Below, piece by piece: positions 1 through 8,071 of a DNA stretch of 20,417 nt. The notes under the pieces are model-generated. The model was not told where the DNA came from, did no database searches, and saw only the letters and a program-made list of their open reading frames with translations. The position numbers and the translations under genes were made by a program. Position 1 is the stretch's first letter, and the number at the start of each line of letters is the position of its first letter. The DNA is taken from positions 1-20,417 of IMG/VR virus record IMGVR_UViG_3300008261_002517; one strand, given 5' to 3'. This DNA is from a virus.

Positions 1-778
1 TTTGTGTATAACTTTCAGCTATCAAAAGATTTTCTATTATAAATTGTGAAACCGGTTCACCTTTACTTTTCATAATCTTAGCACATTCAATAACAAACGT
101 ATCTTCTAATCCATAATGTCCTAATGAATCCGGTACCCCTACTTTATCTAATAATGATTTACTTATCAATGTAAACCAACCGCCGGCGAATTTAAATGTT
201 TCTATTTCTTTAACAGCTACTTCACCAATTTGTGGTAAGGTATCTTCATAAACATCTGATATCAATTCATAATCCAATTGGTGATTCCAGAATCTTTCAT
301 TAACGATTACATCCCAAGTATTATCCCATTGCTTTACGAATTGAGGCGTAACCACACACATATCCATACCAGCTTCTTTTAACATCTTAAATGATGATGC
401 CGAATAAAACAATGTACTATCTTTGAATATAAAATCACAATCTAACCAAATAAAAAAATCGGCATCTGGATTATTTTTTAAACTCATTCTTCTTTGGGAA
501 ACGCATCCTAATATTGTCGAGTTCTTATCAAATCGCAATACAAATTCACACCATCCCAAATACTTTTTACATAATTCTTCTGTTCTTTTTAATATATAAT
601 CTTTTGGTAAAAGTGATTCTTCCCAATTAGTTAATTCATCAGATAGACACATAGTAACTTCTACTTTGTAATCTATACTTTTATCTCTAAATACAGAGTT
701 TCTTTTTAGCATGTTTAAAGTTAGTGCTAAATCTTCTAACTCCTGCGGCATCGCAAATATTGTTATAACTCCTTTCAT
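1..778 (-). CDS. GT-A glycosyltransferase, 3' end outside window
   Basis: The frame is open from an ATG at 778-776 to the window edge, giving 259 residues with no stop, so the C-terminus is missing. The N-terminus starts MKGVITIFAMP, a typical first strand of a GT-A Rossmann-like fold. Around residues 110-119 the sequence IWLDCDFIF holds a DxD metal/nucleotide-sugar site (D113, D115). Near residue 220 the motif GHYGLEDTF (E225, D226) resembles the G-x-ED motif of the C-terminal acceptor/catalytic region in GT2-like and galactosyltransferase-like enzymes. The start codon shares one base with the stop of the upstream gene (TAATG), which fixes the start and implies translational coupling. It is the last gene seen of the glycan operon. 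Glycosyltransferase activity is a family inference; donor and acceptor are unknown. Confidence 0.75.
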   Translation of the reverse strand, partial: MKGVITIFAMPQELEDLALTLNMLKRNSVFRDKSIDYKVEVTMCLSDELTNWEESLLPKDYILKRTEELCKKYLGWCEFVLRFDKNSTILGCVSQRRMSLKNNPDADFFIWLDCDFIFKDSTLFYSASSFKMLKEAGMDMCVVTPQFVKQWDNTWDVIVNERFWNHQLDYELISDVYEDTLPQIGEVAVKEIETFKFAGGWFTLISKSLLDKVGVPDSLGHYGLEDTFVIECAKIMKSKGEPVSQFIIENLLIAESYTQ

Positions 779-1506
779 TATCTTATAATTTGTCCATCGG
801 CTTTATCTAATAAAGTTGGATGTTCAACAACATCAATACCACTATTAGTTAAATGCCATCTTAGTAAATATTCATTTCTTAATCCACTATCTTGTCCAGG
901 CCAGCCACCTTGTAAAAACTGAATGTAATTCAAATCATAATTTAAATACCAATCAATTTTTTTATACAATTGTGAATATATTCCCATATTAGTTTGGTTA
1001 CCAATGGCAAATACATCATAGTATCCTCTATGTTTAACTCTCTCATCCGTTTTCCAATCCCAAACATGTACTTTACTCAAATCCAATGATTCCAAATCTA
1101 ATAAAGAATCTTCATATTGTAAATCGAAACGGGTTCTAATTACAACATCATATTTTCTTTCAATTAAATCATACGCTTGATATAAAGAATACCACATCGA
1201 TTTTGAATTCTGAAGTGGTTGCCTCCATAAAGGGTCAACTATTCCTTTATCATCAAATACTTTTGGAGATTCAATAGCAATAGCTTCAGCTTTATACATA
1301 TTTTTAATCTCCGAAAGATAATTGTCAGAATATTCATATACATCTTTTGGTCTATCTTTGAAAAATTGAGTTGCTTCAAATTTACCACCTGCCCAAGTAT
1401 GTAGATAAACATCACAATCGTATCTATCTAAATACGATTTTTTTAAATTATCATAACCTATTTGATAATTTCTCGGTTGACCCGAAACTAAAATTGCTAC
1501 TTTCAT
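778..1506 (-). CDS. Putative glycosyltransferase (SGQPR / RTRFDL type)
   Basis: A 242-residue protein without signal peptide or membrane segment. It starts MKVAILVSGQPRNY, has HTW at 36-38, RTRFDL at 124-129 and DVFAIG at 164-169. This pattern, a strand followed by SGQPR and a central R-x-R-x-D, is one I associate with uncharacterised glycosyltransferase-like proteins of phages and of bacterial surface-glycan clusters. The RFD segment after a hydrophobic strand (VVIRTRFD) would take the place of the DxD loop. It overlaps the upstream gene by 4 nt (ATGA) and the downstream gene by 1 nt (TAATG), so it is translated as part of the glycan operon. The family assignment is from memory and context; substrate and linkage are unknown. 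Confidence 0.55.
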   Translation of the reverse strand: MKVAILVSGQPRNYQIGYDNLKKSYLDRYDCDVYLHTWAGGKFEATQFFKDRPKDVYEYSDNYLSEIKNMYKAEAIAIESPKVFDDKGIVDPLWRQPLQNSKSMWYSLYQAYDLIERKYDVVIRTRFDLQYEDSLLDLESLDLSKVHVWDWKTDERVKHRGYYDVFAIGNQTNMGIYSQLYKKIDWYLNYDLNYIQFLQGGWPGQDSGLRNEYLLRWHLTNSGIDVVEHPTLLDKADGQIIR

Positions 1507-1952
1507 TTTTTATATTTTTCTATGAAATCTGAACAAACTCCAGCTGCTTCCGATACATCATCATTATAGATTTCAGGCATAACAGCTATACTTCCATTTA
1601 TTGGCTGTTTGCCAGGAAATGCCCATATCCAATTTTCTGATGTTAGTGTTACAGTATCGTTTTCGTGCCAAAAATAATTAAATAATTCCAACGAATAATC
1701 GATATCAGTAAGGTATAATAAAGCATCTATGTTTTTACAATGAATCCATAAATTTGAACTTCTTTCTTTTAACCAATCCCATCCTATTGGGTATTGTGGG
1801 GTATCATGTCCTAAAAATAATTCACCATCTATACCCCAAACATCAATCTCTACATCATAACCTAAATCTAATGCAGTTTGTATATAATCTGGTCTATTTT
1901 CTGCTTCAGGTATTTTACCATTCACATTTCCTCTGTGCGATATTAGTATCAT
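1503..1952 (-). CDS. Short glycerophosphodiester phosphodiesterase-like protein
   Basis: This 149-residue protein has the ordered motifs of the GDPD TIM-barrel family. ISHRGN holds H6-R7, PEAEN holds E18-N19 (compare the PEN of GDPD enzymes), VEIDVW holds the metal ligands E35 and D37, LGHD holds catalytic H49-D50, and HCKN supplies K73 in the place of the family's E-x-K strand. Family members hydrolyse glycerophosphodiesters to glycerol-3-phosphate and an alcohol in a metal-dependent reaction. At 149 residues it is much shorter than the usual 230-250, so the barrel's last strands look lost or minimal, yet the N-terminal catalytic residues are intact. It could act on a glycerol-phosphate or phosphodiester-linked sugar made by the adjacent enzymes. 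The start lies one base after the upstream stop, and the 3' end overlaps the next ATG by 4 nt. Confidence 0.7.
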   Translation of the reverse strand: MILISHRGNVNGKIPEAENRPDYIQTALDLGYDVEIDVWGIDGELFLGHDTPQYPIGWDWLKERSSNLWIHCKNIDALLYLTDIDYSLELFNYFWHENDTVTLTSENWIWAFPGKQPINGSIAVMPEIYNDDVSEAAGVCSDFIEKYKK

Positions 1953-1953
1953 A

Positions 1954-2823
1954 TTAATATTCCTCCCCTTCTACAACCTTTCTAGCATCTCCTCTTTCGT
2001 GGTTGTGGTTTTTTGATTTAATTGTGTGATACATATGAACTCCAAATGTACCAATTTCAGTTGAACGATTTATTCCACCCTGATTAAACCCAACATTAAA
2101 CAAATCATGTGCACCTCCCCAAGTTGCATTTGGGTTCAATGCTCTACTTGCTATTTGATGGCAAATACTTAATACATCATTTGTGAATATGTGTAGATTA
2201 TAATCATTTTGAATATTGTGAGATACAAATTTAATAGATGGGTGTGTATCTGCTTCACCATTTGATGAATATTCTTTATACGGGTCGGCTAATGAACCTG
2301 GGGTTATTGGATGATTTGTTCCACCTCTATAATAGGTTGCTAAAGGAGCTACTTCAAACTTATCCAACTTACACAATTCATCGATTTCTGATTGTGGAAC
2401 TTTTGATTTAGCGTTGTATATTGGTAAACTCCATATAGAATTTATATCAGTATGTTTGTTAAATACTTTGTTAAAGTTATGGGATACACAATAATCGGAT
2501 TTTAATAATAATGTTTTGCCTGGCTTATTCAATCCATTTTCAACCAACATTCCCAATTGATTAATGATATCTTGTGTTAATGTTTTTTGACAATCTAATT
2601 CATCATATGGAAATACAGCCAAATTCTGAATATAGTTATTGATATCCAATTCTTTAACTTTAGCTTCCAACCATTCATTACTAATGGTTTCGGAATGTGT
2701 GTTGTATAGGATAAACCAATCCCAAATTATACTTTCACTTTGGGTTTGTAACAAAGAACGTAAGCTATATTCAGCATGTTCTTTTGTTAAGGTTGTGTGT
2801 GTTGTAAATATACAATTATTCAT
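1954..2823 (-). CDS. Putative GT-A-like glycosyltransferase
   Basis: A 289-residue soluble protein. The opening (CIFTTHTTL, then a helix and WDWFILYNTHS at about 34-44) has the alternation expected at the N-terminus of a GT-A fold. A hydrophobic strand ending in KSDYCVS (LLLKSD, D110) sits where a DxD motif would be, but only one acidic residue is present. The middle (about 160-195) is rich in G, N, H and P, and the C-terminus is charged and His-rich. I do not recognise a named family; the role is inferred from this fold-like N-terminus and from its position between a methyltransferase and a GDPD-like gene in a run of glycosyltransferases. It overlaps the upstream gene by 8 nt and ends one base before the next ATG. 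Confidence 0.45.
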   Translation of the reverse strand: MNNCIFTTHTTLTKEHAEYSLRSLLQTQSESIIWDWFILYNTHSETISNEWLEAKVKELDINNYIQNLAVFPYDELDCQKTLTQDIINQLGMLVENGLNKPGKTLLLKSDYCVSHNFNKVFNKHTDINSIWSLPIYNAKSKVPQSEIDELCKLDKFEVAPLATYYRGGTNHPITPGSLADPYKEYSSNGEADTHPSIKFVSHNIQNDYNLHIFTNDVLSICHQIASRALNPNATWGGAHDLFNVGFNQGGINRSTEIGTFGVHMYHTIKSKNHNHERGDARKVVEGEEY

Positions 2824-3427
2824 AATTTAAAAATTCATCGCTATTGATTAAATTAAGTATTTCTACTCTATTTGATTCTAAAAAATCATAATTTAAAATA
2901 GTTGGTATTTCTATTTTTAATTCTTTTCCTATTTGATTTGGCTTTATAACGCCCAATCCTTCATCATCATTTACTACAAATACTTTATATTTTAAATGTG
3001 AGTTATTTTTTCTAAATTTTACAATAGACTTCCAAACATCTCCATTCCAACCATACTCCCATATATCAAAATCAGCAGGTACTCTTTGTCTCATTTCTGA
3101 TATTGGGTTACAATCGTGTAATATTATAACACCATCATCTTCTAAATGTTTAAGAGAATTTTCTATATCTTTATCAACTTGCTCCGTATGATGTAATCCA
3201 TCTATAAAAATAACATCATACTTATACCCCAAAGTTGGTCCAATAGTTTCAAAAAAATCATCGGATGTTAAATGATAGACAGCTGGGCTATTTTCATCTG
3301 GGTCAACGGAATCTTTTATGATTGCATCAACACCACTATAACTATGCCCTTTGTGAACTCCTATCTCCAAATATTTTTTAAATTCTTTTTTAGATAGGTA
3401 ATGATTTATTAAGATTACTTTATTCAT
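2816..3427 (-). CDS. Class I SAM-dependent methyltransferase
   Basis: A 203-residue protein with the SAM-binding Rossmann signature near its N-terminus: YLEIGVHKG at 19-27 (motif I), SVDP at 40-43 (acidic end of strand 2), YDVIFIDGLHH at 70-80 (motif IV-like, D76) and GVIILHDCNP at 99-108 (strand 5). The IDG-x-HH and HD elements are typical of the Methyltransf_24 type and of O-methyltransferases of the TylF/cephalosporin-hydroxylase-like group, which often modify sugars. It probably methylates a sugar hydroxyl or glycan end within this cluster, although a protein or small-molecule target is possible. It overlaps both neighbours by 8 nt, consistent with coupled translation. The fold is well supported; the substrate is not. 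Confidence 0.82.
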   Translation of the reverse strand: MNKVILINHYLSKKEFKKYLEIGVHKGHSYSGVDAIIKDSVDPDENSPAVYHLTSDDFFETIGPTLGYKYDVIFIDGLHHTEQVDKDIENSLKHLEDDGVIILHDCNPISEMRQRVPADFDIWEYGWNGDVWKSIVKFRKNNSHLKYKVFVVNDDEGLGVIKPNQIGKELKIEIPTILNYDFLESNRVEILNLINSDEFLNYE

Positions 3428-4205
3428 TTAAATAAATTTTAGAAAAATATTCTTTTATAGAACCACTCATCTTTGGATTCAAATTATGTGGTTTACTATC
3501 TACAAAATGAAATATTTTTACGGTTGAAACATCTTCTAATTTTAATTCATTTACTGCATCTAAATCGAATAGTAAATAGTTATAATCCGAACTTAAATAA
3601 GTTACAAATATTTGATTAGAACCCACAAAATAATCCAAAGCAGGGGTATCACTGTTAAATCTTCTAGTCTGCTTTGATGCTTCTCTAAATAGAGAACTTA
3701 TTTTTTCATTTACATACTGATGTGTATTTATTATTTGAAATCCTGCATTTGCAGAATATTTATCAAACGGGTCATACCAATTGGGTGCTTCCGCAATCGA
3801 TATTGCTAAATCGCTTTCTAATTCTAATAAATCAAAGTGTGAATTACACATCATATCACCATCACATTTTATAGCATAATCATATGATTCTTTTAAATAT
3901 TCAGGTGCATCGCAATACCAATACATAGCATCGGGCCATCTACCTTTTTGTCCGCTTTCAATATATTGAACATCCGAATATTGATTGTAGTTTTTCTTAC
4001 AATCTCCTTTTACTAACTTAATGTTGTTATCATCGCAAAGCTTTTGAACTTCATCGATTCTTTCTTCATTTATATCTGTAAAATATACATAATCTAATTC
4101 TTCTTTGAAATACTTTTGAAAAGATTTCAACATTCTGATTGGTTCTTTGTTTTCGGATAAAATGTATTCCGAATTACCAGCGCAATATACTACCCACTTT
4201 CCCAT
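3420..4205 (-). CDS. GT8-like glycosyltransferase (GT-A fold)
   Basis: A 261-residue protein. The N-terminus (KWVVYCAGNSEYI, then a helix and DYVYFTDI at 38-45) follows the GT8/nucleotide-diphospho-sugar transferase pattern. YAIKCDGDMMC places a DxD motif at D115-D117. NAGFQIINT at 153-161 matches the GT8 N-(S/A)-G-x-x-(L/I)-(I/L)-N block, and IFHFVDSKPHN (H233, K238-P239-H240) resembles the HF-x-G-x-x-KPW block that contributes the third metal ligand. Together these support a retaining, metal-dependent GT-A enzyme using an NDP-sugar in the cytoplasm. Its start overlaps the stop of the upstream fusion gene by 1 nt, and its 3' end overlaps the methyltransferase by 8 nt. Sugar and acceptor are unknown. 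Confidence 0.7.
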   Translation of the reverse strand: MGKWVVYCAGNSEYILSENKEPIRMLKSFQKYFKEELDYVYFTDINEERIDEVQKLCDDNNIKLVKGDCKKNYNQYSDVQYIESGQKGRWPDAMYWYCDAPEYLKESYDYAIKCDGDMMCNSHFDLLELESDLAISIAEAPNWYDPFDKYSANAGFQIINTHQYVNEKISSLFREASKQTRRFNSDTPALDYFVGSNQIFVTYLSSDYNYLLFDLDAVNELKLEDVSTVKIFHFVDSKPHNLNPKMSGSIKEYFSKIYLNE

Positions 4206-5581
4206 TATTTTTTATAGTTTTCTAAGTAATATTTTAAATCTTCAGGCGTTCCCAACCCCCACATCTTTTCGATGTTGAATGTTTTGATTTTTTTACAATC
4301 ACCAATTGCTTCGTTGAATACAGGACAAACATAGAATTCATTATTTGTTCTGATATTTTTTTCAATCATTTGTTCAGCGTATTTAACATAATCTGAACCT
4401 TTAGCCCAATAGTAAACACCAACAGTTGCAATGTCTGAAATCGGATTCTTCTCTGCTACTTCCGTTACATATCCATACTCATCCACTTTAGCGAATGACC
4501 ATTTAGGATGTGTTGCTGTAAATGAAAGGATACCACCATCAACTTTTTGTTCAATCATTTTATACATAAACTCATTACTATCCCACTCTACGAATTGGTC
4601 AGAGTTTGCCATAAGTAATGGTTCATCGTTGTTAATAAATTCCTTAGCCAACAATGTTGTACAAGCTGCTCCTTCAGTCATACCATCCACTTCTACAATT
4701 TTACAATTGGGAGTGATTAGATTTAATAGAGTATCCAAGTTAAACTTAGCTCTATGCTCTTTTTGTACTACATAGATGAAGTTAGCATCTATATTTAGAT
4801 TATCTACTACAACCTGAATCATAGGTTTACCTTCCACATCAATTAGTGGTTTTGGAAACGTATATCCTGCTGCTGCGAATCTACTTCCAGCGCCTGCCAT
4901 TGGGATAAGAACGTTCATCTTACCACCTTGCCATTTTGGTGTACTCATAATTTTACTTTTTGTTTCGTCTAATTTACTAATAATTTTTGATAAAACCAAA
5001 TCTTTTGGATTATCTACTCTTAATATACTTGCTCTACTTCTACTTGCTGCCAATAAACCATGCGGGGAATCTTCTACAATTAGAGTTTCTTCCGGCAAAC
5101 ATCCCATCATACTCATAGCCTTCCAATACATCTCAGGATGTGGTTTAGAGTTCTTTACATCCTCATTAGAGATAATTAAATCCATATACTCAATAATCCC
5201 TATCTTTGCTAACATCACCAATACAGACCTTCTAATTGAGTTTGAAGCACATGCCAACTTATAACCCCTATCTCTTAATTCCTTAAATAATTCAATCTTA
5301 TCTAAGTCGGGTTGTAATCCTGATATAGCTTCAATTGTTAAGTGTTGCTTTCTATTCCACACATGCTCATGTACATCTTTTGGTAATCCTTTGCTTTTAG
5401 TCAACATATCTAACTTTTGATTTGTTTTCAAACCATCATATGTAGATAAGTGTTCAGCTTCTGATATAACGTACTTATTACTCTGTCCAATTTCCCAAAG
5501 AGCTTGGTTTAGGGTTTTAAAGTGTATTTCTTTTGCTTCTACTAATACTCCATCTAAATCGAAGATAATTAATTTTGTCAT
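4205..5581 (-). CDS. HAD phosphatase/mutase fused to sugar nucleotidyltransferase
   Basis: A 458-residue protein with two complete domains. Residues 1-205 are a HAD hydrolase: FDLDGVLVEA gives the nucleophile D8 and acid/base D10, CASNS gives S113 (motif II), SKPHPE gives K146 (motif III) and VEDSPHG gives E170-D171 (motif IV). The roughly 90-residue helical insert between motifs I and II is a C1 cap, as in beta-phosphoglucomutase and small sugar-phosphate phosphatases. Residues 222-458 are an NTP_transferase domain: PMAGAGSRF at 227-235, FPKPLIDVEGKPM at 242-254, NSD with the metal ligand D328, EKNP at 377-380 and VGVYYW at 387-392. A mutase or phosphatase joined to a nucleotidyltransferase could turn a hexose phosphate into an NDP-sugar for the neighbouring transferases; the exact sugar is unknown. 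The start overlaps the upstream stop by 4 nt. Confidence 0.88.
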   Translation of the reverse strand: MTKLIIFDLDGVLVEAKEIHFKTLNQALWEIGQSNKYVISEAEHLSTYDGLKTNQKLDMLTKSKGLPKDVHEHVWNRKQHLTIEAISGLQPDLDKIELFKELRDRGYKLACASNSIRRSVLVMLAKIGIIEYMDLIISNEDVKNSKPHPEMYWKAMSMMGCLPEETLIVEDSPHGLLAASRSRASILRVDNPKDLVLSKIISKLDETKSKIMSTPKWQGGKMNVLIPMAGAGSRFAAAGYTFPKPLIDVEGKPMIQVVVDNLNIDANFIYVVQKEHRAKFNLDTLLNLITPNCKIVEVDGMTEGAACTTLLAKEFINNDEPLLMANSDQFVEWDSNEFMYKMIEQKVDGGILSFTATHPKWSFAKVDEYGYVTEVAEKNPISDIATVGVYYWAKGSDYVKYAEQMIEKNIRTNNEFYVCPVFNEAIGDCKKIKTFNIEKMWGLGTPEDLKYYLENYKK

Positions 5582-6219
5582 ATTCTATATTTTTCTTTTG
5601 GAAATGTTTCCATATAATGATTCACTTTACTATTGAATATTGAATATGGTTTCCAATTGTTACCTAATTGAATAAATTGCAATTCCGCATTGAATCTATT
5701 TCTTTTTACGTTTTCTAAATTTATTGTTTTTATATAATCAGCTTTTGCCCACCAAAAATTGCCAGAATAAAACTGACATAATGGAATTGAATCCAATAAA
5801 CATCCAAATGTATTATATTTTGTTCTTTCAAATATAGCAAAAACATCATTAACTTTTTCAACATTGAAGTACATCATTAAATTTCTCCAATCTTCTATAT
5901 TTTCATAATTCGAATCGTTTAGTTTGGATGCTCCCTTTGTGTGAAAGTAAAAAACGTAATCCGAATCATTAAATTTACTACTATCTGATTCTAATAACTC
6001 TAATGTAATGAATTCATGCCCTTCCGCTCTAACATCTCTTATTTTGGTTTTATCTAATAGTGATAGAACTTTTTTTGTTGATATGTTTTTGCCTGCTATT
6101 GAAATCCCTATATTTAAATTATATTCAAAATTAAACTTACTTTTAAGTAATTCTATTTGCTCACTTATTATGGTTTCTACCCCATCTATTGCATATATGT
6201 GATAGTAAACATGTACCAT
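5578..6219 (-). CDS. Glycosyltransferase-like protein (HTKG / NFWW type)
   Basis: A 213-residue protein starting MVHVYYHIYAIDG. The open frame continues 22 codons upstream to an ATG at 6285. I chose 6219 because that ATG shares one base with the upstream stop (TAATG), the spacing used throughout this operon, and because the upstream start would overlap the previous gene by 67 nt. Visible motifs are FYFHTKGASK (H93-T94-K95-G96), a following E-x-WR (W111-R112), GC at 139-140, and SGNFWWAKADYI (152-163). The H-(T/S)-K followed by W-R and a later W-rich segment resembles the rhamnan synthesis F (RgpF)-like group and related uncharacterised transferases. Glycosyltransferase function is an inference from this pattern and the operon. 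It overlaps the next gene by 4 nt. Confidence 0.6.
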   Translation of the reverse strand: MVHVYYHIYAIDGVETIISEQIELLKSKFNFEYNLNIGISIAGKNISTKKVLSLLDKTKIRDVRAEGHEFITLELLESDSSKFNDSDYVFYFHTKGASKLNDSNYENIEDWRNLMMYFNVEKVNDVFAIFERTKYNTFGCLLDSIPLCQFYSGNFWWAKADYIKTINLENVKRNRFNAELQFIQLGNNWKPYSIFNSKVNHYMETFPKEKYRI

Positions 6220-6842
6220 TATAAAGTTTCGTAATAATTGTTTTGCTTCTCTTGTCTTTGAATTGTCTTTGGATGCTTTATACAATACATCTCATCCGAT
6301 GGAAACGCTGTGTATGATTCAAACCCACCAATTCTTTCGTGTACTTTTCCAGCCCAACCAATCGTTTCTTTATTTTTGTAGATACGGGTCTGAACATCTG
6401 GAAAGTTAACCCATCCCTTTTCATCTACTCTCCATCCCCATTTTTGAATATGCTCTTCTGTCAATCCTTCCACTGTGTTTATGCGTGGAACTACAATTAA
6501 ATCTTTATCGATATTATTTTCCAATATATCTTCCAAATTAACAATAAGGTTTGGGTCTAAATACTCATCTGCATCCAATTGAAAAATCCACTCACCTTTA
6601 CAATTTGAATTTAAAAAGTTTTTCCAATGAGCAAAATCGTTATCGAATTCCGATTCTATTAAAGTAATATAATCTGCGTTTGCTTGAAGTTCCAAATACT
6701 CAACCATTTCGGTTGGTGCTTTGGGTGTATCTAAAAGAACTACAATTTCTGAATTCTCTCCTTTGTAGTTTAATAATTGTGTAACTAATCTTATAATTTC
6801 TTCGTGTTCATTACAAGCCGTTATTGCGTAACTTAATTTCAT
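6219..6842 (-). CDS. GT2 family glycosyltransferase
   Basis: A 207-residue GT-A enzyme. It opens with SYAITACNEHEEI (residues 4-16), the donor-binding first strand and N-E dipeptide of GT2. It continues with EIVVLLDTP (32-40) and IFQLDADEYL, which gives the DxD motif D90-A91-D92 and E93. KVHERI at 166-171 matches the K-x-H-E block found in WaaE/SunS-like GT2 enzymes such as lipopolysaccharide core glucosyltransferases. The length is short for the family but the catalytic half is complete. The start codon lies 32 nt inside the 3' end of the epimerase gene, the longest overlap in the operon, and its stop shares a base with the next ATG. Expected to transfer a sugar from an NDP-sugar in the cytoplasm; the acceptor is unknown. 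Confidence 0.85.
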   Translation of the reverse strand: MKLSYAITACNEHEEIIRLVTQLLNYKGENSEIVVLLDTPKAPTEMVEYLELQANADYITLIESEFDNDFAHWKNFLNSNCKGEWIFQLDADEYLDPNLIVNLEDILENNIDKDLIVVPRINTVEGLTEEHIQKWGWRVDEKGWVNFPDVQTRIYKNKETIGWAGKVHERIGGFESYTAFPSDEMYCIKHPKTIQRQEKQNNYYETL

Positions 6843-7674
6843 CTATATAACTTTTTAATTTATCGATTGGTTGCCATCCTAATCTTTCAACGGCATCATT
6901 ATTTAATCTTAATGTTTTTCTATAATTTCCTTTTACATCATCTACATACTTTCTATTTGGGTAATCCAACATATCTGCTAATTCATTCAATGAATAATTA
7001 CAACCCGTTCCTAATTCCCAAGCATCTTCATGCTTTTCATCGCTTTCAGCTATTCGTATTAAACCATCAACGATATCATCAACGTGTGTAAAATCTCTAC
7101 GTTGTTCACCATCTCCGTGAATTAAAATTGGTTCATTTTTAGATATAGCATATCTCCAAATTCCAATAACCGCTGCCATGTCAGAGCCAACCAATTCACC
7201 TGGTCCGTAAACATTGTAAAATCTAGCTATCTCACCATTAAATTCATATACTTCTTTAAACATCTTAATCCATTCTTCTCCCATATGCTTTGTTAATGCG
7301 TATGGCGATAACATCGGATTGTGATGGCGAGATGATGAACCGGCATAAATTAATTTACATCCATTTTTATGTGCATATTCAACAACTTTCTTCGTTCCTT
7401 TTACATTACAACTGAACGTTAAGTTTGGATTTTTAAATGATGGCTGTATTCTACTCAATGCTGCTAAGTGAAAGATGTAATCGTAGGATTTATCTTTAAC
7501 ATTATCCATAGCTCTGACATCTCCACCTAAAAAATTTACGAATGGATGAATTTTAGCTTCTTTACCAATAGATAGATTATCAACAACATCTACCTCATAT
7601 CCTCTTTTGAGTAATTCGGATGAGAGAGCATATCCAATAAATCCTGCTCCACCTGTAACTAATACTTTTTTCAT
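6811..7674 (-). CDS. NAD-dependent sugar epimerase/dehydratase (extended SDR, GalE-like)
   Basis: A 287-residue extended short-chain dehydrogenase/reductase. GGAGFIG at 8-14 is the NAD-binding loop, VVDNLS at 30-35 fits the dinucleotide-specificity strand, and FHLAAL at 68-73 is the conserved strand 4 block. Catalytic residues are an SSS at 113-115 and Y125-x3-K129 (YALTK). RFYNVYGPGE and RRDFTHVDDI are the substrate-binding blocks of UDP-glucose 4-epimerase/GDP-mannose dehydratase relatives. It is slightly shorter than the usual 310-340 residues. The reaction is probably 4-epimerisation or dehydration of an NDP-sugar, supplying the adjacent transferases; sequence alone does not fix which. 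The start is coupled to the upstream gene by TAATG, and the 3' end overlaps the GT2 gene by 32 nt. Confidence 0.88.
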   Translation of the reverse strand: MKKVLVTGGAGFIGYALSSELLKRGYEVDVVDNLSIGKEAKIHPFVNFLGGDVRAMDNVKDKSYDYIFHLAALSRIQPSFKNPNLTFSCNVKGTKKVVEYAHKNGCKLIYAGSSSRHHNPMLSPYALTKHMGEEWIKMFKEVYEFNGEIARFYNVYGPGELVGSDMAAVIGIWRYAISKNEPILIHGDGEQRRDFTHVDDIVDGLIRIAESDEKHEDAWELGTGCNYSLNELADMLDYPNRKYVDDVKGNYRKTLRLNNDAVERLGWQPIDKLKSYIDEIKLRNNGL

Positions 7675-8069
7675 TAATCTTCGTTGTGAGGTTTATTATT
7701 TGTATAACTCCAAGAACTACCACTTGGATATCCCGTTGCAGTCGATGTTACAAATTGTGGCGTTGCATATGTAATAGAACCTCCACCCGGTGTTGTTGTG
7801 ATTACTGCCTGCGTAGTACCTGTTCCGAATGAACCCGAACTACACGTTATCTTATATGGATTATATGGGTCTATATAGTGTGGGTGTTGCCACGTTGGAA
7901 ATTGTTGTATGTTTGGAACTCCTATGCCCGGTCCAATTGGTGTACCAACTAAATCATTTACCTCTGCTAATTTATCTTTTAATGCATCCCATTGTTTTGG
8001 TGTGGGTGCGTATTCGTGGCAGGCTTCTACAAAGCCTTTAAGCCATATAACATATTCTTTTGAATTCAT
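7674..8069 (-). CDS. Small phage protein with Ser/Thr/Gly-rich tail
   Basis: A 131-residue protein in two parts. Residues 1-42 form a compact helical segment (KEYVIWLKGFVEAC, then PTPKQWDALKDKL) of a kind I recognise from small uncharacterised proteins in many tailed phages, where W-L-x-G-F and T-P-x-Q-W are conserved. Residues 43-131 are low-complexity, rich in G, P, S, T and aromatic residues, and probably disordered. No catalytic motif, signal peptide or membrane segment is visible. It lies between the frameshifted small gene (2 nt gap) and the epimerase (1 nt overlap), so it is co-expressed with the glycan genes. The function is unknown; a virion-associated or scaffolding-type role is only a guess. 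Confidence 0.6.
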   Translation of the reverse strand: MNSKEYVIWLKGFVEACHEYAPTPKQWDALKDKLAEVNDLVGTPIGPGIGVPNIQQFPTWQHPHYIDPYNPYKITCSSGSFGTGTTQAVITTTPGGGSITYATPQFVTSTATGYPSGSSWSYTNNKPHNED

Positions 8070-8071
8070 AA

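Noticed and set aside
4431-4775. Plus-strand open frame within the nucleotidyltransferase gene
   Set aside because: It is antisense to a gene with complete catalytic motifs, has no recognisable domain, and no plus-strand promoter is visible. The same holds for the other plus-strand open frames in the window.
5578-6285. Longer start of the HTKG gene at 6285
   Set aside because: It would overlap the GT2 gene by 67 nt, whereas the ATG at 6219 gives the TAATG junction seen at many other genes of the operon.
7674-8069. Bacteroidota D-(S/T)-hydrophobic O-glycosylation sites in the Ser/Thr-rich tail
   Set aside because: No aspartate precedes any serine or threonine in the tail, so the known sequon is absent.
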